Assembly: GCA_963978895.1 (NCBI GenBank)
Contig: OZ022241.1
Location: 26,702,073-26,766,072, forward strand
Direction: 5' to 3'
DNA: 64,000 nt
Source of the DNA: Erpobdella octoculata
Taxonomy: Eukaryota; Annelida; Clitellata; Hirudinida; Erpobdellidae
Position 1 is the first letter of the stretch, and every line of letters begins with the position of its first letter. Both the position numbers and the translations under genes were made by a program. The notes beneath the pieces are model-generated. The model was given only the letters and a program-made list of their open reading frames with translations. It searched no databases and was not told the origin of the DNA. Shown piece by piece: positions 49,322 to 64,000 of the stretch.

Positions 49322-49433
49322 CTTTGATATCTTCTGGTGTGGAGTCTGCCAGTGATCTTCTAGATGAAGAAGCCGCTCTTAATGACGATCGACTTTTTTC
49401 ATCAGCAGCAACAACTTTCAAAAACTCGTCACT
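49322..49433 (-). pseudogene. duplicated host exon 1, cut 3 bp before its splice donor
   Basis: Copy of 34721-34832. The coding stretch is intact up to the Lys of EDIK, but the last codon and the GTCAGT donor are replaced by gypsy sequence, so it cannot splice to exon 2 as the original does. Confidence 0.6.
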
Positions 49434-49883
49434 CTATCTCTCATATTTTCCCCATTATATTTAGTTTTAAATATAATAAATGTAATTAACAGCAAAACGT
49501 TCACCTCACTACAATTTTTATAAAAGAGAACTTTATTTAATATTGATTATAAAAGCGAAAATAAACTTTTTGCTTAACAGAAGCTGACGGTTTGACAAAA
49601 TTAGCCACTCAACACTACTTCAAAGTTAGTAAACGTTATCAAACTTTTATATTTTCTTATAGAATGCAGAAATTGTGATTTCTTAAACCTGGCAAACACC
49701 AGATAATTTTAAAAATTATAATATAATTTATTGATTGATGACAATTACCTTTATGTTTTCACAAAATGACAGCTATAGCTATATTTAACTCATCTAAAGT
49801 GATGTGGGAAATCGTTTTCAATTTGTCGTTTGTTCAATGCTCTGCATGTTCGTTTCAGAAAACATTGTAACTAGGGGGGCAAA

Positions 49884-50728
49884 TGTAATGCAATGCAATG
49901 TAATGTAATGTAATGTAATGTAATGTAATGTAATGTAATGTAATGTAATGTAATGTAATGTAATGTAATGTAATGTAATGTAATGCAAGACTAAACCGGA
50001 AGGTACTGCAAGATTTTTAAATTCGATGAGTTTTTTTGGTAGGGGTGGGGGTGCTACATTTATTCATAAGCTTTTTTTTTACAATTGCCTTAACTGGTTT
50101 GAGACTGATTTTGAGTATCTTCAGTTTGTAGTCTTTATTTTCTATCATTAATAAATTCTTAAAGATATAAAAAAAGCTGCAGTCAGATAGTCAAAAAAAC
50201 ATTTTTTTTGCGGCGGGCTTTTTTTCCCTTTTAAAACTTAAGCATGCCCCCCTTTCCCCGAGGCCAAATCGGAAAGCCTTGCAATTTTTCCAAATATGAG
50301 GGGTTTTTCTTTGGGTGGGGGTGAGGTGTGCTACATTTATTCATAAACTTTTTTTTACAATTGCTTTAAGTGGTTTGAGACTCAGTTTGACTATCTTCAG
50401 TTTGCAGTCTTTTTTTTTTAATTAATAAATTATAAAAGATTCCAAAAAAAACTGAAGACTAAAGATAGTCAAAAAAATGATTCTAGGACTGTTCATCAAA
50501 GGACGATTCATCAAAGGACTATTCATCAAGGACTATTCATCAAGGGACTATTCATCAAAGCACTATTCATCAAAGGACTATTCATCAAGAAGACGGTTCA
50601 TCATAAGGACTGTTAATCTAATGTCTATTCATCAAGCAGACTTTTCATCAAAAAAGGTTAAGAAAATTGTTTAAGATGTTATTTTCAACCATAATATGTT
50701 ACCAAAATGTAGAGTAATTTATATAAAA
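49884..50728. repeat. (AATGT)n, direct duplication and 14-15 bp minisatellite, unit 2
   Basis: Counterpart of 35283-36127 with no length change. Confidence 0.9.
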
Positions 50729-51515
50729 CTAGCTGGGTTACCCGGCGTTGCCCGGGGAATTTAAAGGTTTTTTTATCGTTTTTCTCTCTGGCTCCCGTTT
50801 CCTTAACCGCTCGTTTGCCCGGGCATCTTTGCATCTATTGAAACATTTATGCAGATACTTTTGATTTTTAATTAAAAGAAATACAACAAACACATACAGT
50901 CATTTTATTGCAAAGCTTTCTGATACACAATGTTTTTTGTTTTTCCATAAGGTGCATTAATAGTTATACTATTATACTTAAAATACATTAATAGTTATAT
51001 TGATATACTCACTCACAATAAATTTTTCAATTTTCTTGTCTGTAAGCACAAAATAATATCTGTTAGAGGTTAGAGTGGTTAGATTGGTTAGAGTGGTTAG
51101 ACTGGTAGAGCGATAATGATAGCCTGACACACAACGACCGAAACAATTTACAATTTAATATATACACAACAATAATTAACAATTAAATAATATAAAAATA
51201 GTAGCCTAAGTAAATAATATAAGAATAGTAGCCTAAGTTTTTAAATTACTTTGATTTCGAGAAACCGAGACGATAAACAGCGAATGTAAACAAAACATAG
51301 CTCTGATACAATAGCGAGAATATTTGAAAAAATTAATTTTCTAAAACATTCAAAAACATTTGAACGATATACAGTAATTAAAAAAATAATAGTATAGTAT
51401 ATAGTATATTATATATTACTTTTGATATATTGATATAATTGATATAAGTAAAATAATACTCACTTTTGATTTTGAGAAATCGCGACAACCAACAACGACG
51501 GAACAGAAGTCGAAA

Positions 51516-52012
51516 CACTGATCTCTATAATATAACTGGATTGCGCTTAGACCTGTCTGGGGGTCGCCGCTGGTCGCCATTTTGGAAGGCCAACTATCTG
51601 ATGCTATTGACGGAATCTTTTTAGAAGTTTAAAAATGCCGAATTGCGCTGCTTGTAATTGCTTTAATAGACAATATAAGGGAGCAAAACAGTCATTTCAT
51701 AGCGGAGCGATTTTCTTGCGGTGATCTGCAGCGCGTTTCATCTGTGTGACTGCCAAATCTTTTGCATGTGTTACCGAATAACTATCATAATGACCGTAGT
51801 AAAAAATGTTAAAAATACCGAATAACTAAATAACAAATTTTATTTTCAAGTAAAATAGTTTAATTTAATTAAAACCCCCTAATTGTTCGTATATCATGCG
51901 ATGACCGACGTAAACACGACGGCTGGGCTTGTAACATGGCGGCAAACTGGCGACAACATTTCTATTGAAATAATGAGCTAAGCGCAATCCAGTTATATTA
52001 TAGAGATCAGTG
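51516..52012 (+). mobile_element. P-superfamily-like MITE, 497 bp, only in unit 2
   Basis: The ends are perfect 35-bp inverted repeats beginning CACTGATCTCTATAATATAA and continuing to TTGCGCTTAG. The flanks are the 8-mer AGTCGAAA on both sides (51508-51515 and 52013-52020), which is present once in unit 1 (36907-36914). Subterminal GTCGCC motifs also appear in inverted order. An 8-bp duplication fits both P and hAT; the THAP start inside favours P, whose transposases begin with THAP. It has no full transposase. Confidence 0.88.
51635..51724 (+). pseudogene. truncated THAP domain start (29 codons) inside the MITE
   Basis: Encodes MPNCAACNCFNRQYKGAKQS, then FHSGAIFLR and a stop. The opening Met-Pro-x-Cys, second Cys four or five residues later, and a Ser-Phe-His block about 20 residues in are the N-terminal half of a C2CH THAP zinc finger, a DNA-binding domain. 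The remaining Cys and His ligands are missing. The frame leaves the family pattern after FH, where an exon border or deletion point may lie. Confidence 0.7.
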
Positions 52013-52306
52013 AGTCGAAAGCAACCCTAAGCTCGTTAAGCCGCGATATAATTGCATAGATAAAATATTTCTAAAAATTAATTTTCTAAAATTGCATAGA
52101 TAAAATATTTCTAAAAATTAATTTTCTAAAATTGCATAGATAAAATATTTCTAAAAATTAATTTTCTAAAAACATTCAAAACAATTTTTTTAAATAAATG
52201 AGATTATTTGTTAGGTGGTAAATGTTTATTATGTAAAATTTCGTGCAAATCCCTTCATTGGTTTTGGCGTTATTAATGAACATACGTTGCCTTTTATATA
52301 TATAGA

Positions 52307-55300
52307 TTTACAGCGCTACTGTGCTTGCATCCAAATATTTTATAATTTATAATAGAACTAGCGGGGTAACCGGGGTTGCCCGGGGTTTTTAGAAGTGTTT
52401 CAATCGTTTTTCTTTCTCGCTCCCGTTTCTTTCCCCGCTTGCTCTTACGCTCCCGGTCGCTCTCTTTTCCCGCTCCCGGTCACTCTCTTTTCCCGCTCCC
52501 GGTCGCTCTCTTTTCCCGCTCCCGGTTGCCTTACCGCTCCCGATCGCTTTCCCGCTCCCGGTCACAGGACCAGAAAAACTAAATTTGACTGTCTTTGTAA
52601 ACCGTATATGTACACATTCACCAAAGGCCACAAACACATCAAAGTATCACGCATGCCCGCAGCACACTATGTCAAATCTAGCATCGATCGTTTAACACCA
52701 AGGGGCCACGCTTCAAAGACACTTATGCCTCGAGCAATCAACAGGTTTGTAGAAAACATGGTTGTCATACAGTAAAATATTTATATTAAAAGTTTCAGCT
52801 TGATTGAATAATGGCTAGTTTGTTAATTTTTATTCTCAATATTTGTCCGCAAGAAAGAAAGAAAGCAAGCAAAAACGGCTGTGAAGTTAATATAAAAATT
52901 TTGTTAGAAGCTTTTCTACTTTGCAGTCAGCAAACATAACAGCTTTTGTAAAACTTAATGCTTAAGGTAGTTTGTTTTTTGCTATGGAATAATTGGTGTA
53001 GGATACCGGAAAGCTGGTCAAATACCTGATGCAAACGTATTTCAGGTTACCTCAATCGGGCGCGGAAAACGAAATAAATAATAGTTATCGGTTAAAAATT
53101 CTATTTTAATAACTATTTGTTTATACCAAGTTTTTTTTAATAAAATTATTGTTTCAACCATATTAATCTTATAAATATTAACATAAACAATGACCGCTCA
53201 CAAATTTACCAGCAAAAAATTTTGTATAACCTTACGCGCAAAAAAATCAGTTTAACTTTAAATATTATGACATATATTGAGTTTTTGTTGAAATTTAAAA
53301 AAATGATGTCATCTATGCTATATACCACAACGTTTATATGTTGAAGTTTCAAGAAAATTGCTTTTCTATGTATGACCTGAACTTGATTGAGTGCACTTTT
53401 GGAGTGTTGCCAATGATATTTTAAAAAAATACATTATTTTGGAAAAGCTAATGTAAAAAAATATGCATTTATGATGAAAGCTTTTTTTTACACAGAACAC
53501 ACTGAAGTACACCGAAACTCATCGTCACACCGACACAACACGTTATCAAGCAGATAGAAATCGTTACAAATTTTCAATGTGTTGAAAAGAGATGAGATGA
53601 TGAAGGCTGGAGAAAAGACATAAGCATCATAAGTGAAATCATTAGTATAATAATCTCAACTGTCTTATAGTTGAAATAATTTGTTTGGTAAATATTTCTA
53701 TTAGAAATAAAAACTTTGTTTAATACTTAACTATTTAACAAGTAAAGGAAAAACGAGTTTTTTAACACAAATTGTAATTTCAAAAAACACAATATAAAAA
53801 TACGAAAGATGTTCAAATTAATTTTTTTATTGAATCATGTATTGTCACCCAATATAAATCTATGCTGAAAGTTTCAGCTTCCTAGCTAGTCAAAAACCTG
53901 GTTAAATTTTACCTGCAAGATTTGCGTACAGAGAAAGCCACGCACACATAAACACATACACAAACACACACACACACCTACACAAACAGAAATTGTAGCC
54001 TAAATAAAAGTTTGTAAAAAGTTTGTAAAAATAGCACTTTTGCCATTTTTTGATAAAGTAATTTCTATTATGTGTCGATCGCCATTACCAAAGAAAAAAA
54101 TTTGCAGCATTAAATAAATAATTTTATTTGTGATTTCATTTGTTTGCTTGTTTTTTATTACAACGCTTATATTAACTTGCAACGTTGTTTGTTTCATCGC
54201 AGAGTGCGAATAATCGCCGAGTGCGAATAAACACATCCACTAAAAAAGTTTTAATATTTAAAAATATACAATAACAAATAATAAAAATAATTTTTAGATT
54301 AAAGTATACAAAAAACCAAACTGTTATCAATCAATAAATCCAATATCGTCATCACACAATATAAACAAGTTGTTATCTTTATAATACCTATAACGGCTAT
54401 AACCTACTATCGCCCAACGTTTTAAACTTCCAAACAAATCGTTTACCTCTAATAAAAATTGTAATATATACACTTAAATATTATTTTTAACATTTTAGTA
54501 CATTAGTATAAATAATTTTTAAATTTTATTATTACAACGTTTATATTAACTTGCAACGTTGTCTGTTTGTCTATTTCATAGCCGAGTGCAAATAATCACA
54601 TCGAGTGTGATTAAGCACATTGAGTGCGAATAAGCACCTCGAGTGCGAATAAGCACCTCGAGTGCGAATAAGCACCTCGAGTGCGAATAAGCACATCTGT
54701 TTTTAGATTTAAAAAATTTAAACAATTAAAAAGCTAATATTTAGATTTATTTTTAAATTTACTAATCGCCATCGTAGTAATACATGAAATGATTAAAAGT
54801 GTAATTCATAATTCGTTGTCTTTCAATGAAATTAACAATGACACAATATAACGTAGATTTTTTATCATAGCGTTCAACTAAAGAATTAATTCGTTTTTAG
54901 ATTTTAAAAAATGTAAACATTAAGAAAAAAATATAAATAATATTAAGATTTCTAAAAAAATCTCACACTAAAAAATAGAAAAAAATATATAGTGTAAAAA
55001 ATATTTTATAAAAACAACGCTCGTATACTTATACTAATGTACTTAAATGATAAAAATAATATTAAAATTTATATATTACAATTTTTTAAACTAAATTATT
55101 GGTTTTGAATATAAGAGCGTTGGGCGTTATCTATATAATGTTATTATTTTTTTTATTATCTACAATTGCCTAACGATTTAATCTTCAAAACGAATCGTTT
55201 AGTTAAAAAAATTGTAATATATACATTTTAATATTATTTTTATCATTTTAGTACATTAGTATACGAGCGTTGTTTTTATAAAAATATTTTTTATACTTTA

Positions 55301-56022
55301 TATTTTATTTTGCACACACTGTTACTTTGATTTTTCACCAGATTGAGCGGGGAGGGCGTAATCGTCACATTTTTCCGAAAAAGCTTTTCATCATTTTTTC
55401 TTCAGATCCATTATTTGTTTTATATAATGCGTTTTAAACAAAGATCTAACAGCAAATCAATGTTACTCATTATTCTCTCCTACATGACATAAATTCTGTT
55501 TCTGTTAATTCCAATTAGTGGTTCATTTTTCTTGTGCACTTTCTTGATTTTTCAAAGCTTTCAAAAGCTTGTAGGAATGCACGATAATATATTTAAATTT
55601 TACTTTGATGCTGATATATTATTATTTGCTGTTTTTACCAAGTATTAAAGTTATGGAAATGCTCGCGGCTATATAGTTATGTGGCTGTTTCATGTTTTTT
55701 TTTTCAAAATTGTTATGTTTTTAAAAACAGCCGTAAACATTACAAAAAGCATGTAAATAATTGTCAATAATAGTAGCAAAAATGTGAGATTCCTAATCAG
55801 AGCCAAGTCCTTAATTGAACATAATCTGCAAAATAAGTCATGTAATGTAAAAGTATCTCGGAAAATTTCCACTATCATATATTTATTTTTGCTTTTATCT
55901 GTTACAAGTGCTGGTGTAGAAAGTGCAAGTTTCGCTTTTGCATATGTGAAAACTATTCACAGAAGTACAACAACAGAAAATTGTCTCTATGCTTTTCTTC
56001 TAATGTTTGAACTCTATAATAA
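52307..56022. other. unit 2 counterpart of 37201-40916
   Basis: It contains, with unchanged order, the family 2 Helitron end (CTAG at 52358-52361), the unknown frame ending at 52775, the (CA)n-tailed repeat (53856-53996), the GAGTGCGAATAA arrays (54136-54706) and the palindromic MITE (55001-55306). No genes are supported. Confidence 0.8.
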
Positions 56023-60084
<4,062 letters not shown>

Positions 60085-60349
60085 CATTGTTTTGATATGA
60101 TACATAAGCTTCTTTGTCTGTTTCACATTTCTTAAAACTTTTGATGAATTTTATAAATTTAAATTATTATCTCTCGATTTAAATTAATATAATTTTTAAA
60201 GTATTTTTATTTTGATTTTATTATTATTATTTTATTTTTATTATTATTTTATTAATTATTTTCTGCTTAATTTAACGTTCATCGTCCCGATTTTAATTAT
60301 TATTATGTACTGTATGTATTAACTTTTAGTTACATTAAGACAATCAAAA

Positions 60350-60394
60350 CAACCCTGACGATGGCCGCAATGGCTGAAACTTGCAAGTTGGTTG
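60350..60394 (+). ncRNA. hammerhead ribozyme of the PLE, unit 2
   Basis: Identical to 45279-45323: CAACC, CTGACGA at 60355-60361, the same stem-loop II, GAAA, the short stem III and GGTTG. Confidence 0.88.
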
Positions 60395-60543
60395 CTAATA
60401 AAACGTTTGATTTTAGATTTAGTAAAAGTGTTTTCTCTCACTTAAAATATTTTAAGCGTTTAATTGACAAAACCGTGTCTTCTAAATGGCGTGTATATTT
60501 CAACAGAGCATGTTTAAATGAACATTTAGTGCCGAAATACTGT

Positions 60544-60939
<396 letters not shown>

Positions 60940-62084
60940 GTGTTCAATATACAACAGTTCAATCAACAACACAATTCTCCGAAAAATCTTGATGACTCGA
61001 GATTCAGAAGTCCAATCAGAAAGAGCATAACGCCATTTTCTGCTAGCTGCTCGCGCGATAACTTGTCGCGGAATGTTTCCAAAACGACAGAAAGCGCTCG
61101 CTCTCCGATGTCAGCTAAGCTGGATAATCGACGACAGAGCTTCATCGAAACGATTTGCTCTCCAGATGACGTAAACCAAGAAACGTCGTCTGTCGTTGAT
61201 AAGCTCAGATATAACACAAGTCTCGCAGCTGAGCTGGTCAAACGAAAGCTAAACAGAAACGGTGACGGGGTCAGGGCGGGTCAAGAAGTCACCGGAAATG
61301 TCGAGAGCAAGTCGTCTACCCCCTCTCATCATCACCATCGTACGTCGTCTTCATTTTCCACCCCCTTACAGAACAGCCACCATAACTTTCCATCCACTTC
61401 AACGCCGGTTCATTCGTCTAGACTCGTGTCATCTGCCAGTGGTAGTGGCATGCCTCAGGATCCGAGGTCTCTTTCTTCGTCTTCTTCCGCCACTCAGTTT
61501 GTACATAAAAGCGTACCGTTCAATTTAAATAACCACACGGACTCTCCCGCACGAACGTCAGACTACAAAACATCGTCGCACCACAGAACCTCTGACCCCG
61601 TCGTCATCGCCGAACACTCCACATCTTCCTCCTCGTTGTCTTCCGTTTCGTCGCTCGGCAATGTCGCGAGGCAACATACAGTCAGGGCACGCCCCTGCAA
61701 ACGGCCGGGCTGCCCCTTCCTCAGACGGATAACTACAATACGCCACACGAAAATCAAGAAACCAGACGCCGAAACCTTCCAAAGATATAAGTAAAAAAAT
61801 TCCGATTGGCAGAATTTTAAAGAGACAGAAAATGAGAGACTGTAAGATGACACCGGACGTCGGCTGCGACTGGGGCGAATGGTACGACGAGGTTTTCGAA
61901 ACCATCTGTCAGATCGGCGAAGGCACCTAGGGCAGGTGTTCAAAGCCAAAGATAAGCAAACAGGAGAGCTGGTCGACCTGAAGAAAGTACCTCTCGAGAA
62001 CGAAAAGGAAGGCTTTCCGATCACTGCCATCCGAGAGATCAAAATCCTGAGGCAGCTGAACCACAAGAACATCGTCCGACTCAA
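60940..62084 (+). pseudogene. CDK12/13-like kinase fragment, unit 2
   Basis: Same disruptions as unit 1, including the missing base in the glycine loop (TAG at 61928-61930). The one substitution seen, at 62043 (A for G), keeps the lysine in REIKIL. Shared breaks mean it was already dead before the duplication, unless both units come from one faulty consensus. Confidence 0.8.
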
Positions 62085-62162
62085 GGGTCAGCCACCGACA
62101 GATATAATTATTTTATTATCAACGATTCAAGTCATCCAAATCAGGCAACGAACGCGGTTTGT

Positions 62163-62385
62163 TGTAATTCTCGGTTTGGGCTCTCAAAAAAAAACTACTT
62201 TGTACAGTTTAAAATTTTATTAATTAAAACTAACAGAAAGAAAAAAGTATATGCGCAAGGAGTCAGTTCGAAAACAAATATTAGTTTTGGAAAAGTAATG
62301 GCCGCTATCAATCAACAACTCTCGAGCTTCACTAACTCACAAACTAAAAATAGAAACAGGGATGTGCGCGCCGCCACTGGTTACA
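62163..62385 (-). mobile_element. 3' LTR of the Ty3/gypsy element, unit 2
   Basis: Counterpart of 47125-47347 with the same TG...CA borders and adjacent polypurine tract. Confidence 0.65.
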
Positions 62386-64000
62386 GCACTGCCCCCTCTC
62401 AGCCATTACTCGTCTCGAGCAACTTCTTACAGCTCTGAACCGTGGTACATGGCCAGGCGGTTGACATGGACGACCTTCATCCTTCCTTGACCTTTCCGTA
62501 TCCGAAGATTACGTCATTGATCTTCTTGATAATGACGTATGGACCCTCCCATTCTGGTTGCAATTTGGGCGACCGTCCTTTTCTTCTTTGAGGACTGTAG
62601 AACCATACGCAATAGTGTTTTGTAAACTTCCCACGATTTAATTGGCAGTCATAACGAGTCTTCATCTTATCGCTGGCTGTTCTCAATTTGTCCCTCACAA
62701 TTGAATGCAACACATTAATCTTGGTTTGTAGACCGGAAGTGAATTCCGTCTTTGGCTCGTCAGATCTTCCTGGACTGCCAAAGAGAAGGTCGCAGGGTAG
62801 ACGAAGGTTTGACCCAAATAACATTTCTCCTGGTGTGTGACCTGTGGTGGTGTGTGCACCTCCTCTATATGCTAAGAGAAACAGAGGAATATAACGATCC
62901 CAATCATCTTGTCGTTCACTCACAACTTTTTTTAGAAACTCAATCAGGGTACGATTAAACCGTTCCACCATCCCATCTGATTGAGGGTGCAGGGGTGTGG
63001 TGCGAGTTTTGTGAATTCCAAGTAGTGTGCACATCTCTTGAAACAACATAGATTCAAAATTCCTCCCTTGATCGGAGTGAAGTTCCATCGGGGCACCATA
63101 CCGGCTGATCCAATTTTGATCTAAAGCCTCGGCGACTGTAGCTGCTTCTTGATTAGGCAAAGCGTACACTTCAGGCCACTTTGAAAAATAATCCATGACT
63201 ACGAGGATGTATTTTTTTCCATTTACTGATTCAGGAAAAGGGCCAGCAACATCAATTGCAATTCTTTCAAAAGGTGTTCCAACATTGTACTGTTGCATCT
63301 CCCCTTTTGTTTTCTTTTTAGGGCCTTTAGCTGCAGCACACGTATCACATCTCCTGCACCAATTCTCAACGTAGTTCTTATAGTGTAACCAATAGAATCG
63401 TTGACGAATTTTATCTAAGGTCTTGTTGACTCCAAGATGACCTCCAGATGTACCGGCATGCATTTCTTCAAGTACCTCAACAACCCTTGATTTTGGAATT
63501 ATTATCTGAAGGTGATGTGATAGTCCGTTAACTGTTTCCCATATTCTTTTTAAAACTTCTTTGGCAATCGTTAGTGAATCCCACTGTGCCCAATAAGCTT
63601 TCGTTACAAGCCCTTCACTCGCAATTTGGGCCCAATCTGGTCTTTGTTTCTGCTGCATCCATTGTATTAGTGGTCTGATGTCATCATCTTTAAGTTGCTC
63701 TTTTCTCAAATTTTCATCGGTCCAACTATCTCGACCTTCTAATGCTATTCCAAAACATGTGTTGCTTTTGTCCTTCTCTTCTATATGGGAACAATGCCCA
63801 CAGCCAATCTCACATGGTCGACGAGATAACAAATCTGCATTCATATGCAACTGTCCTTTCCTATGTTCCACACTGAATTGATAAGTTTGCAATCGTTCAA
63901 CCCACCTTGCCACCTGACCTTCTTGATTCTTGAAACTCAACAACCACTTGAGGGCAGCATGATCAGTTCGTAACAGGAAACGTTGACCATAGAGGTATTT
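62386..64000 (-). pseudogene. Ty3/gypsy pol, unit 2, runs off the window
   Basis: Integrase and the C-terminal part of RNase H, the same as unit 1 from its 3' end to about position 48962 of that copy. The frame is open to the window edge. If unit 2 holds a longer gypsy copy, the missing RT would lie just beyond 64000. Confidence 0.88.

Larger units (their letters stand above)
50729..52306 (-). mobile_element. non-autonomous Helitron, unit 2, split by a THAP-bearing MITE
   Basis: Counterpart of 36128-37200 with the same CTAG and TC termini, lengthened by 505 bp (497-bp insertion plus 8-bp target duplication). Confidence 0.88.

Overview
The window is eukaryotic, from an invertebrate animal. 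It is AT-rich, intron-rich and loaded with transposable elements. The repeat mix (CR1-like and I-like LINEs, a Penelope-like element with a GIY-YIG endonuclease, several hAT families, Helitrons with internal tandem repeats, Ty3/gypsy, foldback elements and very long (TA)n arrays) fits many invertebrates, including molluscs and other spiralians. I cannot name the species. There are no bacterial-type operons and I saw no RNA genes other than self-cleaving ribozymes.

Layout. 1-3935: a CR1-like LINE on the minus strand, cut by a 1.5 kb hAT element. 4160-5024: an end fragment of another hAT. 5025-7740: an I-clade LINE with gag-type zinc knuckles, reverse transcriptase and RNase H, lacking its endonuclease. 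7745-9139: a ZMYM1/DUF4371-type hAT transposase. 9590-11460: a broken reverse transcriptase of another LINE clade. 11575-11964: a (TACA)n array. 13.7-16.9 kb: foldback/MITE sequences, one carrying a second copy of the first hAT. 20-24 kb: a minisatellite, (TA)n arrays, a gypsy-type gag and a foldback element with 20-bp repeats. 24-33 kb: a Helitron cluster with a truncated Penelope copy and a Helitron helicase fragment.

A host gene appears to run on the minus strand through the middle of this. Nine candidate exons between 34832 and 17452 splice with GT-AG borders and join in one open frame (about 358 codons). I do not recognise the protein. Its largest intron (33613 to 20068) holds most of the Helitron cluster. 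A further possible 3' exon lies at 13090-13296.

From 34721 to the right end the window is a near-identical tandem duplication. Unit 1 is 34721-49321 and unit 2 is 49322 to beyond 64000. Each unit holds a Helitron, foldback repeats, a Penelope-like element with intact-looking domains, a CDK12/13-like kinase pseudogene and the 3' part of a Ty3/gypsy element. The new junction joins the gypsy pol gene to a host exon 3 bp from its splice donor. The units differ by a few bases, (TA)n lengths, and a 497-bp insertion present only in unit 2. That insertion has 35-bp terminal inverted repeats, an 8-bp target duplication and the start of a THAP domain, so it looks like a P-superfamily MITE.

The most rewarding signals are: the three hammerhead ribozymes in the Penelope-like copies, each with all core nucleotides and three paired stems; the THAP-bearing MITE polymorphic between the duplicate units; two Helitrons joined tail to head with no spacer; the hAT family with direct telomere-like hexamer arrays at both ends; and the hidden host gene next to the duplication breakpoint.
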